From: Sphingomonadales bacterium | GTDB lineage: Bacteria > Pseudomonadota > Alphaproteobacteria > Sphingomonadales > Sphingomonadaceae | Reading direction: 5' to 3' | Assembly (NCBI GenBank): GCA_028871475.1 | Contig: JAGWMZ010000004.1 | Location: 124,001 to 188,000, forward strand | Length of the DNA: 64,000 bases | Shown: positions 26,431-36,149 of the stretch, in pieces | Layout: each line of letters begins with the position of its first letter | How positions within the stretch are numbered: position 1 is the first letter of the stretch | Position numbers and translations under genes: made by a program | Notes under the pieces: generated by a model | The model's input: the letters and a program-made list of their open reading frames with translations, nothing else | Databases searched by the model: none | What the model was told of the DNA's origin: nothing

Positions 26431-26670
26431 ATGGCCGAACAGGCTGCCGACGAACGCCTCCGCCTGCTGATCGAGCGCATCGAGCGCCTTGAGGAAGAAA
26501 AGAAGGGCATCAGCGACGACATCAAGGACGTCTACAACGAGGGCAAGGCCACCGGTTATGACGTGAAGGCGATGCGCCAGGTGGTGCGTATCCGCAAGAT
26601 GAAGCCGGATGACCGCAAGGAAATGGAAGCGATCCTCGACGTCTATCTGACGGCGCTGGGCATCGCCTGA
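26431..26670 (+). CDS. gapR: GapR-type nucleoid-associated protein (DUF2312)
   Basis: A 79-residue coiled-coil protein. [20 protein letters not shown], followed by [28 protein letters not shown], is the DUF2312/GapR signature. In Caulobacter GapR binds overtwisted AT-rich DNA ahead of replication and supports topoisomerases. Length and sequence match the family closely. Confidence 0.88.
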   Translation: MAEQAADERLRLLIERIERLEEEKKGISDDIKDVYNEGKATGYDVKAMRQVVRIRKMKPDDRKEMEAILDVYLTALGIA

Positions 26671-26771
26671 TACCTGCCCGGGGGCGGGAAAAACGCCCCC
26701 GGATTGCCCTTATGGCGCAGTTTCGCTAGGGGGGCGTGCATATCCAAACCCAATGATGCGAAGCGATCCCC

Positions 26772-27536
26772 ATGGCAGGCCATTCCAAATTCAAGAACAT
26801 CATGCACCGCAAGGGCGCTCAGGATAAGAAGCGTTCGGCGCAGTTTTCGAAATTGTCGCGCGAAATCACCGTTGCGGCCAAGATGGGCATGCCCGATCCG
26901 GACATGAACCCGCGCCTGCGCGCCGCCGTCAACGCCGCCAAGGCGCAGTCGATGCCCAAGGACAACATCCAGCGCGCGATCGACAAGGCGACCAAGGGCG
27001 ACGGCGAGAACTATGAGGAAGTGCGCTATGAGGGTTACGGGCCCGGCGGCGTGGCGATCATCGTCGAGGCGCTGACCGACAACCGCAACCGCACCGCCAC
27101 CAATGTGCGCACCGCCTTTGCCAAGAATGGCGGCAATCTGGGTGCCAGCGGCGCGGTGTCGCATGGCTTCGACCGCCTCGGCCTGATCGAATATCCCGCC
27201 AGCGTGGGTGACGAGGACAAGGTTCTGGAAGCCGCCATCGAGGCCGGTGCCGAGGACGTTGAGAGCGACATGGGTGATGGTGACGAGAACCCCGGCAGCC
27301 ACCAGATCTGGGTGTCGGTCGATTCGCTGCACCCCGTTGCGCGCGAGCTGGAAAAGACCCTTGGCGAGGCCGAAGGCGTGAAGCTGGCCTGGCGCCCGAC
27401 GCTGAAAACCACCGTCGATGCCGACAATGCCGCCACGCTGCTCAAGCTGATCGACGTTCTGGACGACGACGACGACGTGCAGACCGTCTGGGGCAATTAT
27501 GAGATCCCCGACGAGGTGATGGAGAAGCTGGGCTGA
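26772..27536 (+). CDS. yebC: YebC/PmpR-family regulatory protein
   Basis: A 254-residue protein starting [20 protein letters not shown], the family hallmark. [17 protein letters not shown] and the acidic C-terminal domain follow. YebC proteins act in transcription and, in several bacteria, help translation of proline-rich stretches. It precedes ruvC, a common neighbourhood. Confidence 0.95.
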   Translation: MAGHSKFKNIMHRKGAQDKKRSAQFSKLSREITVAAKMGMPDPDMNPRLRAAVNAAKAQSMPKDNIQRAIDKATKGDGENYEEVRYEGYGPGGVAIIVEALTDNRNRTATNVRTAFAKNGGNLGASGAVSHGFDRLGLIEYPASVGDEDKVLEAAIEAGAEDVESDMGDGDENPGSHQIWVSVDSLHPVARELEKTLGEAEGVKLAWRPTLKTTVDADNAATLLKLIDVLDDDDDVQTVWGNYEIPDEVMEKLG

Positions 27537-27580
27537 TCGCGCCGATCGTCCAGTTCATCGCCAAGGCGGCTCTCGCCGGG

Positions 27581-27895
27581 GTGATCATCGCCGCCATCGC
27601 GGACATCGGCAAGCGCGCTCCCACCATGGGCGCGCTTGTCGCGTCTCTGCCGCTGGTTTCCGTGCTGGGGATGATCTTCCTGTGGCACGCCAGGCCCGAT
27701 GCCGGCGCCATGGCCGCCCATGCCGAGGCGACCTTCTGGTATGTGCTGCCCTCGCTGCCGATGTTCCTCCTTATCCCGCTGATGCTGCGCCATGGCCTGG
27801 GCTTCTGGCCTTCGCTGGTGGCGGGATGTGTGCTGACGGTGGTCCTCTATGTGGCCATGGTCCGCATCGCCGCGCGCTGGGGTTTGAATTTGTGA
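27581..27895 (+). CDS. DUF3147-like small membrane protein
   Basis: A 104-residue protein with three hydrophobic segments ([51 protein letters not shown]). [15 protein letters not shown] matches the DUF3147 family. The first good start in frame is GTG 27581, but homologues seem to begin about 15 residues earlier, so a rare start near 27533, at the yebC stop, is possible. The stop overlaps the ruvC start. Confidence 0.7.
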   Translation: MIIAAIADIGKRAPTMGALVASLPLVSVLGMIFLWHARPDAGAMAAHAEATFWYVLPSLPMFLLIPLMLRHGLGFWPSLVAGCVLTVVLYVAMVRIAARWGLNL

Positions 27896-28368
27896 TCATT
27901 CTGGGTATCGACCCCGGCCTCACCGTGACGGGCTGGGGCGTCATCGCCAAATCGGGCAGCCGCATCAGCCATGTCGCCAACGGGCAGGTGCGCACCGACA
28001 TCAACGCCAGCATGGCCGACCGCCTGCTGGAGCTGGACCGCGTGATCACCGACGTCATCGCCACCTACCACCCCGATTTCAGCGCGGTGGAAGAGATCTT
28101 CGTCAACGTGAACCCGCAATCCACGCTGAAGCTGGGGCAGGCGCGTGGCGTGGCGCTGGTGTCGCTGGCACGCGCGGGGCTGCCGATTGCGGAATATCCC
28201 TCCAAAGTGGTAAAAAAGGCGCTGGTCGGCACGGGCGGCGCGGCCAAAGGGCAGGTTCAGGCGATGCTCTCGGTGCTGCTGCCCGGCGTGAAGCTGAAGG
28301 GTGAGGATGCGGCGGATGCTCTGGCCGTGGCCATTACGCATGCGCATCATTTGGGTAGTCATCGGTAA
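27892..28368 (+). CDS. ruvC: Holliday junction endonuclease RuvC
   Basis: A 158-residue resolvase. [14 protein letters not shown] holds the first catalytic aspartate, [22 protein letters not shown] the second acidic residue, and [17 protein letters not shown] the last acidic pair. It starts with GTG overlapping the upstream stop by 4 nt. It works with RuvAB, encoded after a repeat-containing gap. Confidence 0.95.
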   Translation: MIILGIDPGLTVTGWGVIAKSGSRISHVANGQVRTDINASMADRLLELDRVITDVIATYHPDFSAVEEIFVNVNPQSTLKLGQARGVALVSLARAGLPIAEYPSKVVKKALVGTGGAAKGQVQAMLSVLLPGVKLKGEDAADALAVAITHAHHLGSHR

Positions 28369-28384
28369 GAAGAGGAAGAGCAGG

Positions 28385-28593
28385 GGCCACAAGCCCCTGC
28401 ACCCCGTTACGTCTCCCGACGAAAGGGTGGTGGCGCCCGATCCTTGTGGGGTGAACTCCCCGCGCCGCAGGCAGGAAACGCCAGCACAGCGTTCTCAAAT
28501 CCCTGCCTGCGGTGCGGCGTATTTCGCGCTGTGGCCGAACCCGGGGCGCTTCCGCCGACAACGAAAGGGAGCGCGAGGGCGATGGCCCTCGCA
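28385..28593. repeat. Composite intergenic repeat, copy B (between ruvC and ruvA)
   Basis: Three modules are seen. Module 1 is a hairpin AGGGGC...GCCCCT followed by GCACCCCGTTACGTCTCCCG (28385-28420). Module 2 is an imperfect inverted repeat with GCCGCAGGCAGG and CCTGCCTGCGG (28463-28513). Module 3 is the core hairpin GCGAGGGCGATGGCCCTCGC with GGGAGC ahead (28566-28592). Module 1 lies about 17 nt after the ruvC stop. The whole gap 28369-28660 is otherwise empty. Confidence 0.8.
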
Positions 28594-28660
28594 TCTTCTC
28601 TTTCTCCCTTCCTTCCCAAAAAATGTTCCCAAATCGTTCCACTTCCGCTAGCCATGGCGC

Positions 28661-29272
28661 ATGATCGCGAAACTGACCGGCATTCTGGATGATTTCGGCC
28701 CTGACTGGGCGGTGATCGACGTCAATGGCGTGGGTTACATGGTGTTCTGCTCAGCGCGCACGTTGCAGGCCTTTGGCGTGCGGGGCGACAGGGTGACGGC
28801 GCACACCGAAATGCAGGTGAGCGAGACGGACATGCGCCTGATCGGTTTTACCTCGGCGGGTGAGCGGGCGTGGTTTCGCCTGCTGACCCATGTGCAGGGG
28901 GTGGGCAGCAAGGTGGCCTTGGCGATCCTCTCGGCTCTGACGGTGGAGGAGCTGCAAAAGGCCTGTGCGCAGGGCGATTCCGCCATGGTGGCGCGGGCCA
29001 ATGGCGTGGGGCCAAAGCTGGCGGCGCGGATTGTCAATGAGCTGAAGGACAAGGCGGGAGGGATGGCGTTTTCCTCGCCGAGTGGTGTCGCGGTGGCGGG
29101 TGGCTCGGTGCCCGATGGGAATGCCTCGGCCGATGCGGTCTCGGCTTTGCAGAACCTTGGCTTCAAGCCCGCCGTGGCTGCGCAGGCGGTGACACTGGCG
29201 GTGGAGGAACTGGGCGAGGAGGCCGGGCTGAACGCGCTGATCCGCGTGGCGTTGAAGAAGGCGGCGGGGTAA
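28661..29272 (+). CDS. ruvA: Holliday junction branch-migration protein RuvA
   Basis: A 203-residue DNA-binding subunit. It starts [13 protein letters not shown]; the HhH region shows [20 protein letters not shown] and [20 protein letters not shown]; the C-terminal domain ([16 protein letters not shown]) contacts RuvB. The stop abuts the ruvB start. Confidence 0.95.
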   Translation: MIAKLTGILDDFGPDWAVIDVNGVGYMVFCSARTLQAFGVRGDRVTAHTEMQVSETDMRLIGFTSAGERAWFRLLTHVQGVGSKVALAILSALTVEELQKACAQGDSAMVARANGVGPKLAARIVNELKDKAGGMAFSSPSGVAVAGGSVPDGNASADAVSALQNLGFKPAVAAQAVTLAVEELGEEAGLNALIRVALKKAAG

Positions 29273-30313
29273 ATGACCGACAACCCCCTCCTCTCCGCTC
29301 ATCGCCAGATCGAGGACGCCGATGCCGCGCTGCGCCCGAAATCGCTCAACGAATTCGTGGGGCAGGCGGCGGCCAAGGACAATCTTCGCGTCTTCATCGA
29401 ATCCGCCAAGAGCCGCGGCGAGGCGATGGACCACACGCTGTTCTTCGGCCCCCCCGGTTTGGGCAAGACCACGCTGGCCCAGATCATCGCGCGCGAGTTG
29501 GGCGTCAATTTCCGCGCCACCTCGGGGCCCGTCATCGCCAAATCGGGCGATCTGGCGGCCTTGCTCACCAATCTGGAGGAGGGCGATGTCCTCTTCATCG
29601 ACGAGATCCACCGCCTCAACCCCGCTGTGGAGGAGGTGCTCTATCCTGCGATGGAGGACCGCGCGCTCGATTTGATGATTGGCGAGGGGCCTTCGGCGCG
29701 CTCGGTGCGGATCGACCTGCCTCCCTTCACGCTGATCGGCGCGACCACCCGCATGGGCCTGCTGCAAACGCCGCTGCGCGATCGTTTCGGCATTCCCGTG
29801 CGGCTGCAATTCTACACCGTGCCCGAACTGGAACGCGTCATCACCCGCGCCGCCAGCCTGATGGGCATCGGCATTGACCCTGATGGCGCCACCGAGATCG
29901 CCCGCCGTTCGCGCGGCACCCCGCGTGTCTCGGGCCGCCTGCTGCGGCGCGTGCGCGATTTCGCCCATGTCGCGGGCAGCCCCACCATCACGCGCGATCT
30001 GGCCGATTCCTCGCTGACCCGGCTTGAGGTCGACAGCCTTGGCCTCGACCTGCAGGACCGCCGCTATCTGCTGATGATCGCCGACATCTACAAGGGCGGG
30101 CCGGTGGGCCTCGACACGCTGGCGGCGGGTCTGTCGGAACCGCGCGACACGATCGAGGAGGTGGTCGAGCCCTATCTCATCCAACTCGGCATGGTGGCCC
30201 GCACGGCGCGGGGGCGCTGCCTCAACGATCGCGCCTGGCAGCATCTGGGGATGAGCCCGCCGGCGCAGGCGTCGCAAGGCACGCTGTTCGAATCGGGTGA
30301 GGGCGAGGGCTGA
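29273..30313 (+). CDS. ruvB: Holliday junction helicase RuvB
   Basis: A 346-residue AAA+ motor. It shows the Walker A motif [13 protein letters not shown] (about residue 57), Walker [13 protein letters not shown], sensor [19 protein letters not shown] and the C-terminal winged helix ([28 protein letters not shown]). It drives branch migration with RuvA. The 288 nt after the stop hold nothing recognised. Confidence 0.97.
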   Translation: MTDNPLLSAHRQIEDADAALRPKSLNEFVGQAAAKDNLRVFIESAKSRGEAMDHTLFFGPPGLGKTTLAQIIARELGVNFRATSGPVIAKSGDLAALLTNLEEGDVLFIDEIHRLNPAVEEVLYPAMEDRALDLMIGEGPSARSVRIDLPPFTLIGATTRMGLLQTPLRDRFGIPVRLQFYTVPELERVITRAASLMGIGIDPDGATEIARRSRGTPRVSGRLLRRVRDFAHVAGSPTITRDLADSSLTRLEVDSLGLDLQDRRYLLMIADIYKGGPVGLDTLAAGLSEPRDTIEEVVEPYLIQLGMVARTARGRCLNDRAWQHLGMSPPAQASQGTLFESGEGEG

Positions 30314-30601
30314 GGGGCCCGGCTTCGCCATCGCCCTTCGCCGTCAATCGATTAAGGCTCGCGGCATTTCTGTCCCGTGCTGGGACGTGGCCGTGCCGAA
30401 GGGCCCTGCCTTGGGGCGAATCCCGAAACGGGACAGTCTCCTACCCCGAATCCGGTTGAGCTTGGGTCCGCCATGGGCCCTTGTCGTGTCATCGGGCGTG
30501 AACCCTTTCACCCATCCGGCGCGGCAACCAGCCATCAACGGTTTCGCGCTAGGCAGGCAGAAGGGATCGGCGCCAGACGCTGAAGCAGGGAAGTGTGGGC
30601 T

Positions 30602-31435
30602 ATGTCGGTTCGAATGGGCATCGCAAAACTGGCTATCTTGGTCGCGGGCGGTGCGCTGGTCAGCGGCGGCGCCGTGCATGTGGCCGAAAAGATGAAGGCG
30701 GGAACGCCGATCTATGTGAAGCATCCCAAGAAGGTGGTGCATCGCCCGGTCCACCACCGCGTGGTTCATGTCGCGCCCAAGCCCAAGGCACCTTGCTGCA
30801 CGCCCACCCCGCCCAAGGTGGCGATGGTGCCGGTGCCGCCTCCCGGCCTTCCCGCCGCCAATTTCACGCCGGTCGCGCCCTCGGGCATTGCGGGCGGCGG
30901 TGGTGAGGATCGCGTCCGTGTCGTCGACAATGGCGGTGGTGGCGGTTATGGCGGCGGCGGTTTCTTCGGAGGTCTCTTTGGCGCTGGCGGATCGAGCGGC
31001 GGCGTTGTTGTGGTGAACAGTTCGGGCGCCAGCAATGGCAGCACGACCACGACGACCACCACCACGAGCAGCGGCGGTTCGAACGGTTCTTCCGGTTCCA
31101 CGGGTTCGTCGGGCTCGACCAGCACCAGCGGTTCCTCCTCGACCTCGGGGTCGAGCAGCACCAGCGGATCGAGCTCGACCAGCACCTCGACCTCGACCTC
31201 CACTTCGACCAGCACGTCTACGTCGACCAGCACCAGCGGCTCGACGAGCACCTCGGGTTCCACCTCGACCTCCGGGTCCACCTCGACCTCGGGATCGACC
31301 AGCACCAGCGGCTCGACGACGACCAGCAGCGGCGACAATGGCCATCCCGTGCCGGCCCCGCCGATGGTGCTGCTCTTTGGTGCGGCGACTGCTGCGGTGG
31401 CCGCGCGCCGCCGCTTCGCCAAAAAGCGCGACTGA
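30602..31435 (+). CDS. Ser/Thr/Gly-rich exported protein with PxP-CTERM-like sorting end
   Basis: A 277-residue protein. An N-terminal hydrophobic segment (about residues 5-28) suggests export. A basic His/Lys-rich and Pro-rich part is followed by glycine-rich sequence. Then comes a low-complexity stalk of about 120 residues built of Thr runs, (TS)n and repeated GSTSTS units. The end is VPAPPMVLLFGAATAAVAARRR: a Pro-x-Pro motif, a membrane segment and an arginine cluster, the layout of PEP-CTERM exosortase substrates. It is likely a surface or matrix protein. The DNA of the stalk is a tandem repeat and prone to length change. Confidence 0.65.
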   Translation: MSVRMGIAKLAILVAGGALVSGGAVHVAEKMKAGTPIYVKHPKKVVHRPVHHRVVHVAPKPKAPCCTPTPPKVAMVPVPPPGLPAANFTPVAPSGIAGGGGEDRVRVVDNGGGGGYGGGGFFGGLFGAGGSSGGVVVVNSSGASNGSTTTTTTTTSSGGSNGSSGSTGSSGSTSTSGSSSTSGSSSTSGSSSTSTSTSTSTSTSTSTSTSTSGSTSTSGSTSTSGSTSTSGSTSTSGSTTTSSGDNGHPVPAPPMVLLFGAATAAVAARRRFAKKRD

Positions 31436-31574
31436 CGCTGACATCAGCCAATATGGCCATACCGGGCGCGGGCGGGGATCTCTCCTCCCGCGTCTTTTGC
31501 CGTGTGGCGGGCGGTTAGGACTTCCTTGGTGGGCGGCGGGCTATGGCGGGGGCAACATCGTCAGGACCCTTCGC

Positions 31575-32411
31575 ATGACCCATCTGCCGCCCCACGCTCT
31601 CGATCATTTCGCCCGGCACTATCCCGAAGTACCCCATATCATCGAGCACAGCCTCTGTGATCACCCGCTGATGTCGCTGGAAGCGCTGGCCCAGCTGGCC
31701 GAGCGGCTGCCCGCAGGCAACATCGAGCATGCCCATGCCGACCAGCCCATCGGCGTGAGCGGCAAGCCGCCTGTGCCCGCGATCAGCGCCGCCGATGCCA
31801 TTCGCCAGATCGACACGGCAGGTTGCTGGGTGGCGCTGACCTTCATCGAGCAGGACCCGGCCTATCGCGCGCTGTTGCTGGAGGTGATCGAGGAATTGCG
31901 CGGGGCGATCGAGCCGCGCACCGGCGCCGTTCACAAGCCGCAGGCCTTTGTCTTCGTTTCGTCGCCCCACGCTGTTACGCCCTATCACTTCGATCCCGAG
32001 CATAACATTCTGATGCAGATCAGGGGCAGCAAGGTGATGACCCAGTTTCCCGCCGGCGACCCGTTCTATTCACCAGCGCAAGTGCATGAGGCCTATCACA
32101 CCGGCGGCCCGCGCGAACTGGTCTGGCGCGACGAGATGCTGGCCGGCGGCACGGAGTTTGCGCTGGCGCCGGGGCAGGGGCTGATGGTGCCGGTGATGGC
32201 GCCGCATTTCGTGCGCAACGGGCCGCAGGCCTCGATTTCGCTGTCCATCACCTGGCGTTCGGAATGGAGCTATGCCGAGAGCGCGGCCCATGCCTTCAAC
32301 GGCGTGTTGCGCCGCTGGGGCATGAAGCCAGCCTTTCCCGGCCGCTGGCCCGCGCGCAACCATGGCAAGGCGCTGGCATGGCGGGTGATGCAGAAGCTGG
32401 GGATGAAATGA
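31575..32411 (+). CDS. Cupin/JmjC-like domain protein
   Basis: A 278-residue protein. The segment TPYHFDPEHNILMQIRGSK has the His-x-Asp metal pair of JmjC-type/2-oxoglutarate oxygenases, and LMVPVMAPHFVRNG supplies the distal histidine. It resembles cupin-like proteins often annotated as transcription regulators. It may hydroxylate a protein or small molecule; the substrate is unknown. ATG 31575 is the start before the conserved region. Confidence 0.7.
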   Translation: MTHLPPHALDHFARHYPEVPHIIEHSLCDHPLMSLEALAQLAERLPAGNIEHAHADQPIGVSGKPPVPAISAADAIRQIDTAGCWVALTFIEQDPAYRALLLEVIEELRGAIEPRTGAVHKPQAFVFVSSPHAVTPYHFDPEHNILMQIRGSKVMTQFPAGDPFYSPAQVHEAYHTGGPRELVWRDEMLAGGTEFALAPGQGLMVPVMAPHFVRNGPQASISLSITWRSEWSYAESAAHAFNGVLRRWGMKPAFPGRWPARNHGKALAWRVMQKLGMK

Positions 32412-32565
32412 GGCGGGTCGTGTCGATTGATGCTTGAAATGGTGTGCGAAACGCGCGACGTAACGCGTTTTTTGGCGAGCGAGGCGAAGATTCGCCTCGC
32501 CTGCCAGCCCCTTCTGACCGGGCCGTGGGGCGCGATAGAAGGCAACATCGCTCGAAGGCAGGATT

Positions 32566-33450
32566 ATGACCGAAGAAGAGAAGAAAGTGTCGCGCGGCCG
32601 TTTCTACAAGGCCGAGCAGGAAGCCGGTTTCGTGGAGGCCCACGGCCACCATACCGCCCAGACGCAGAGCCCCAGCTACAAGCTTGCCTTCCGCGATACC
32701 GAATTCCTGCTGCGTGACGAATTGCGCCCGGTGCGCTTCCAGCTCGAACTGCTCAAGACCGAAATGTTGCTTGAGGAAGCCGGCATTGGCTCGACGCTGG
32801 TCTGCTATGGTTCGGCGCGCATCCCGACGCCCGAACAGGCGCAGGAACGCATCGATGCGGCGGTGACGCCGGAGGAAAAGGCCACCGCCCAGCGCCTGGC
32901 CGCCAATTCGAAATATTACGAGGAAGCCCGCAAGCTGGCGCGCCTCGCCAGCCAGTGCGCCATCGTCGAAAAGGGCATGCGCCAGTTCGTCATCTGCTCG
33001 GGCGGCGGCCCCTCGATCATGGAGGCGGCCAATCGCGGCGCGGCAGAGGTGGGGGCGGAAAACATCGGCCTCAACATCGTGCTGCCCCATGAGCAGGCGC
33101 CCAACCCCTATGTGACGCCGCGTCTGGCCTTTCAGTTCCACTATTTCGCCCTGCGCAAGATGCACTTCCTGCTGCGCGCGCGGGCCGTGGCGGTGTTCCC
33201 CGGCGGCTTTGGCACCTTCGATGAATTCTTCGAGATGCTGACCCTGATCCAGACCGGCAAGATGAAGCCCATCCCCATCCTGCTGTTTGGCGGCGAATTC
33301 TGGGACCGGGTGATCAATTTCGAGGCGCTGGTGGAAGAGGGCGTGATCAACCGCAAGGATCTCTCGCTCTTCACGCGGGTGGATACGGCGGAAGAGGCCT
33401 GGGCGCACATCACTGAATTTTACGGGATTGACTGTTTGCCGGTGGATTAA
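32566..33450 (+). CDS. LOG-family (TIGR00730) Rossmann-fold nucleotide-binding protein
   Basis: A 294-residue protein with the LOG signature PGGFGTFDEFFEMLTLIQTG and the earlier segment VICSGGGPSIMEAANRGA. Family members are cytokinin riboside monophosphate phosphoribohydrolases or nucleotide 5'-monophosphate nucleosidases; in bacteria the role is usually nucleotide salvage. An N-terminal extension of about 80 residues is present. A bidirectional hairpin follows. Confidence 0.88.
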   Translation: MTEEEKKVSRGRFYKAEQEAGFVEAHGHHTAQTQSPSYKLAFRDTEFLLRDELRPVRFQLELLKTEMLLEEAGIGSTLVCYGSARIPTPEQAQERIDAAVTPEEKATAQRLAANSKYYEEARKLARLASQCAIVEKGMRQFVICSGGGPSIMEAANRGAAEVGAENIGLNIVLPHEQAPNPYVTPRLAFQFHYFALRKMHFLLRARAVAVFPGGFGTFDEFFEMLTLIQTGKMKPIPILLFGGEFWDRVINFEALVEEGVINRKDLSLFTRVDTAEEAWAHITEFYGIDCLPVD

Positions 33451-33463
33451 GCGACATGGATCA

Positions 33464-33489
33464 AGGCAGGGGGTGTTACGCCCCCTGCC
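33464..33489. terminator. Bidirectional terminator hairpin between the LOG gene and thiD
   Basis: GGCAGGGGG and CCCCCTGCC pair around TGTTACG. The two flanking genes converge on it. It resembles module 1 of the composite repeat but lacks the other modules. Confidence 0.6.
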
Positions 33490-34231
33490 TCCATGGATGC
33501 CCCAGCGGTCCATGCCCGCCGCCAAAGCCGGGGGCCGTTTCCAGCGCCGCCCGGACATAGGCACGCCCGCGTTCAATGGCGTCGACCATCCCCAGCCCCT
33601 GGCCCAGGCCCGTGGCGATCGCGCTGGCCAGCGTGCAGCCGGTGCCATGCGTGTGGCGCGTGTCGATGCGGGGCGCGTGCCAGAACGTCGGCGGGATGCC
33701 CGGTCGGTGGAGCGCATCCTGCACGACAGGCCCTTCGGCATCGCCGCCCTTGGCAAGGAAGGTGATGCCTTGTGCGCCCAGCGCCTGCGCACCGCCCAAA
33801 GCGACCAGTTCCGGCACATTGGGGGTGACCAGCGTGGCCATGGCCATCAGCCGGGCAAAGGCCTCGATGGTGGCATCATCGGCCAGAAGGCCCCCGCTCG
33901 TCGCGATCATCACGGGGTCAAACACCACCGGCACGGTCAGGCGCTCCAGCCTGTCGGCCACGGCATGGGCGATCTGCGCGCTGCCCAGCATGCCGATCTT
34001 CACCGCATCGACGCCGATGTCCTCCACACAGGCCTCGATCTGCGCCGCCACCATCCTGGTGCTCAATACCTCCACCGCAAACACGCCCAGCGTGTTCTGC
34101 GCGGTGATGGCGGTGATTGCGCTCATGCCATAGCCGCCCAGCATGGCGATGGTTTTGAGATCGGCCTGAATGCCCGCGCCGCCCGAACAGTCCGAACCGG
34201 CAATGGTGAGAATGCGCGCAGGCTTCGTCAC
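33476..34231 (-). CDS. thiD: Hydroxymethylpyrimidine / phosphomethylpyrimidine kinase
   Basis: A 251-residue ribokinase-fold enzyme that phosphorylates HMP twice in thiamine synthesis. It shows ILTIAGSDCSGGAGIQADLKT, PVVFDPVMIATSGG and DTRHTHGTGCTLASAIA with the catalytic GTGC loop. The gene overlaps the hairpin at 33464-33489 and follows the DUF1272 gene by 3 nt. Confidence 0.95.
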   Translation of the reverse strand: MTKPARILTIAGSDCSGGAGIQADLKTIAMLGGYGMSAITAITAQNTLGVFAVEVLSTRMVAAQIEACVEDIGVDAVKIGMLGSAQIAHAVADRLERLTVPVVFDPVMIATSGGLLADDATIEAFARLMAMATLVTPNVPELVALGGAQALGAQGITFLAKGGDAEGPVVQDALHRPGIPPTFWHAPRIDTRHTHGTGCTLASAIATGLGQGLGMVDAIERGRAYVRAALETAPGFGGGHGPLGHPWRQGA

Positions 34232-34234
34232 GCC

Positions 34235-34459
34235 TCAGCCCTTGAAATGGCGCTGGGTCGATGGCGGGTTCTTGGCGTGGTGATGGCGCGCGCGGGTGGG
34301 GCGGTCCATCAGCTCGCCCTGGCAATTGGGGCATTGCTCGTCCAGATCCTCCGCGCAGGCCGCGCAAAAGGTGCATTCGAACGAGCAGATGAAAGCGCCG
34401 GGATCTTCAGCGGGAAGATCCGTGCCGCAGCGTTCACAATCGGGGCGCATCTCAAGCAT
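34235..34459 (-). CDS. DUF1272 zinc-binding protein
   Basis: A 74-residue protein starting MLEMRPDCERCGTDLPAED. Seven further cysteines (FICSFECTFCAACAEDLDEQCPNC) suggest two zinc sites. The sequence matches DUF1272. The start at 34459 is chosen because the family begins there. Located upstream of thiD in the same direction. Confidence 0.85.
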   Translation of the reverse strand: MLEMRPDCERCGTDLPAEDPGAFICSFECTFCAACAEDLDEQCPNCQGELMDRPTRARHHHAKNPPSTQRHFKG

Positions 34460-34487
34460 GGGTGGTCCTTTGAAGAAAGGGATGAGA

Positions 34488-34679
34488 CAGGGGGTTATGC
34501 CCCCCTGCACCCCCGTTACGTCTTGCGACGATGCGGCAGTGTTGCCCCGATCGTTGCGCTATAAAAGGCGCCGCAGGCAATCCTTTTCTGCCTTCGGCGC
34601 CGCGTGCCCAGCGTTCCCGCCGAACCCAAAGCGCCCATGCTGACAACAAAAGGGAGCGCGAGGGTGATGACCCTCGCAC
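34488..34679. repeat. Composite intergenic repeat, copy C (between DUF1272 gene and glmM)
   Basis: Module 1 at 34488-34532 is a hairpin of GGGGG/CCCCC followed by TGCACCCCCGTTACGTCTTG. Module 2 (34567-34603) has GGCGCCGCAGGCA and TGCCTTCGGCGCC. Module 3, the core GGGAGCGCGAGGGTGATGAC plus CCTCGC, is at 34651-34678. Read on the minus strand the core follows the glmM stop by 12 nt and is followed by GCTCCCTTTTG, a terminator layout. The T/A exchanges in the stem are compensatory (GGGTGATGACCC instead of GGGCGATGGCCC). Confidence 0.8.
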
Positions 34680-34690
34680 CTGCCCTATTC

Positions 34691-36031
34691 TTACTCGGCC
34701 GCTTCCTTCACCGCATCGCAAATAGCATCCACCACCTGCATCACCTGATCGCCATCATCGCCCTCGGCCATCACGCGGATCACCGGTTCGGTGCCTGAGG
34801 GGCGAATGACGAGGCGACCCTTGCCGGCCAGTTCGGCCTCGGCCTGCGCGATGACGTTCTTCACGCTGTCGGCTTCCAAAGGCTTGCCGCCGGAGAAGCG
34901 GACATTCTTCAGCAATTGCGGAACGGGGTCGAAGAGGTGGAGCAACTCGCTCGCCGGCTTACCCGATTTGACCAGCGCGGTCAGCACCTGCAGCGCGGCG
35001 ATCGTGCCATCGCCGGTGGTGGCATGGTCGAGCAGGATCATGTGGCCTGACTGTTCGCCGCCCACGTTGAAGCCGCCGCTGCGCATCCGTTCCAGCACAT
35101 GGCGGTCGCCCACCTTGGTGCGTTCCAGCGACAGTCCCTGGCCATTGAGGAAACGCTCAAGCCCGAGGTTGGACATGACAGTCGCCACCACGCCGCCGCC
35201 GCGAAGCTGGTCTTGCGCTGCCAGTTGCGTGCCGATAAGCGCCATCAACTGGTCGCCATCCACAGTCTGGCCCTTTTCATCGACCACGATCAGCCGGTCC
35301 GCGTCGCCATCGAGCGCAATGCCGATGTCCGCCCCGCTGGCCACCACGGTTTCCTTGATGAGATCGAGATGGGTCGAGCCGCATTTCAGGTTGATGTTCT
35401 TGCCATTGGGCGCAACGCCCACGGTAATCACCTCCGCGCCCAGTTCCCACACGGCGCTGGGGGCCACCTGATAGGCCGCGCCATTGGCGCAATCGACCAC
35501 GATCTTGAGCCCGTCGAGCCGCACATCCTGCGGCACCGAGGCCTTGACCGCATGGATATAGCGCCCGCGCGCATCCTCGATACGGCGCGCGCGGCCAATA
35601 AGATCGGCATCGGCCAGCGGCATCTGCTGGGCCAGCATGGCCTCGATCGCTTCCTCATCCTCGTCCGACAGCTTGAAGCCGTCGGGACCGAAGAGCTTGA
35701 TGCCATTGTCCTCGAAGGGATTGTGGCTGGCCGAGATCATCACGCCAACGTCAGCCCGCAATTCGCGCGTCAGCAGCGCGACGCCGGGGGTAGGCATCGG
35801 GCCCAGCAGCACCACATCCATGCCGACGCTGGTGAACCCTGCCACCATGGCGTTTTCCAGCATATAGCCCGAAAGGCGCGTGTCCTTGCCGATCACCACG
35901 CGGTGGCGGTGAAGCCCACGCAGAAAGCGCGTGCCGGCCGCCTGGCCTACTTTCATCGCGATGTCGGCGGTCATCACCCCGGCGTTGGTGCGTCCACGGA
36001 TACCGTCCGTGCCGAAATACTGGCGTCCCAT
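34691..36031 (-). CDS. glmM: Phosphoglucosamine mutase
   Basis: A 446-residue enzyme converting glucosamine-6-P to glucosamine-1-P for UDP-GlcNAc synthesis. It begins [12 protein letters not shown]. The phosphoserine loop is [17 protein letters not shown], the metal loop [11 protein letters not shown], the sugar loop GGEQSGHMI and the phosphate loop [14 protein letters not shown]. All key residues are present. Confidence 0.97.
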   Translation of the reverse strand: MGRQYFGTDGIRGRTNAGVMTADIAMKVGQAAGTRFLRGLHRHRVVIGKDTRLSGYMLENAMVAGFTSVGMDVVLLGPMPTPGVALLTRELRADVGVMISASHNPFEDNGIKLFGPDGFKLSDEDEEAIEAMLAQQMPLADADLIGRARRIEDARGRYIHAVKASVPQDVRLDGLKIVVDCANGAAYQVAPSAVWELGAEVITVGVAPNGKNINLKCGSTHLDLIKETVVASGADIGIALDGDADRLIVVDEKGQTVDGDQLMALIGTQLAAQDQLRGGGVVATVMSNLGLERFLNGQGLSLERTKVGDRHVLERMRSGGFNVGGEQSGHMILLDHATTGDGTIAALQVLTALVKSGKPASELLHLFDPVPQLLKNVRFSGGKPLEADSVKNVIAQAEAELAGKGRLVIRPSGTEPVIRVMAEGDDGDQVMQVVDAICDAVKEAAE

Positions 36032-36149
36032 GCTGGTGTTCCCTGTTGGCCTTGCGAGAATGATGCCGATTGGATTCGGCGTGTTATGCGTATGGTTTGC
36101 CGTGCGGGGCTGCTCGATTTATGGACGTGGGACAAGTGAAAAATGGGGC

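Noticed and set aside
31060..31330. Short regular repeats that could suggest a CRISPR array
   Set aside because: They are in-frame Ser/Thr codon repeats within a coding gene, without unique spacers. No CRISPR array is seen in the window.
33464..33489. Seventh copy of the composite repeat
   Set aside because: Only the G5/C5 hairpin is present; core and middle modules are missing, so it is listed as a terminator.
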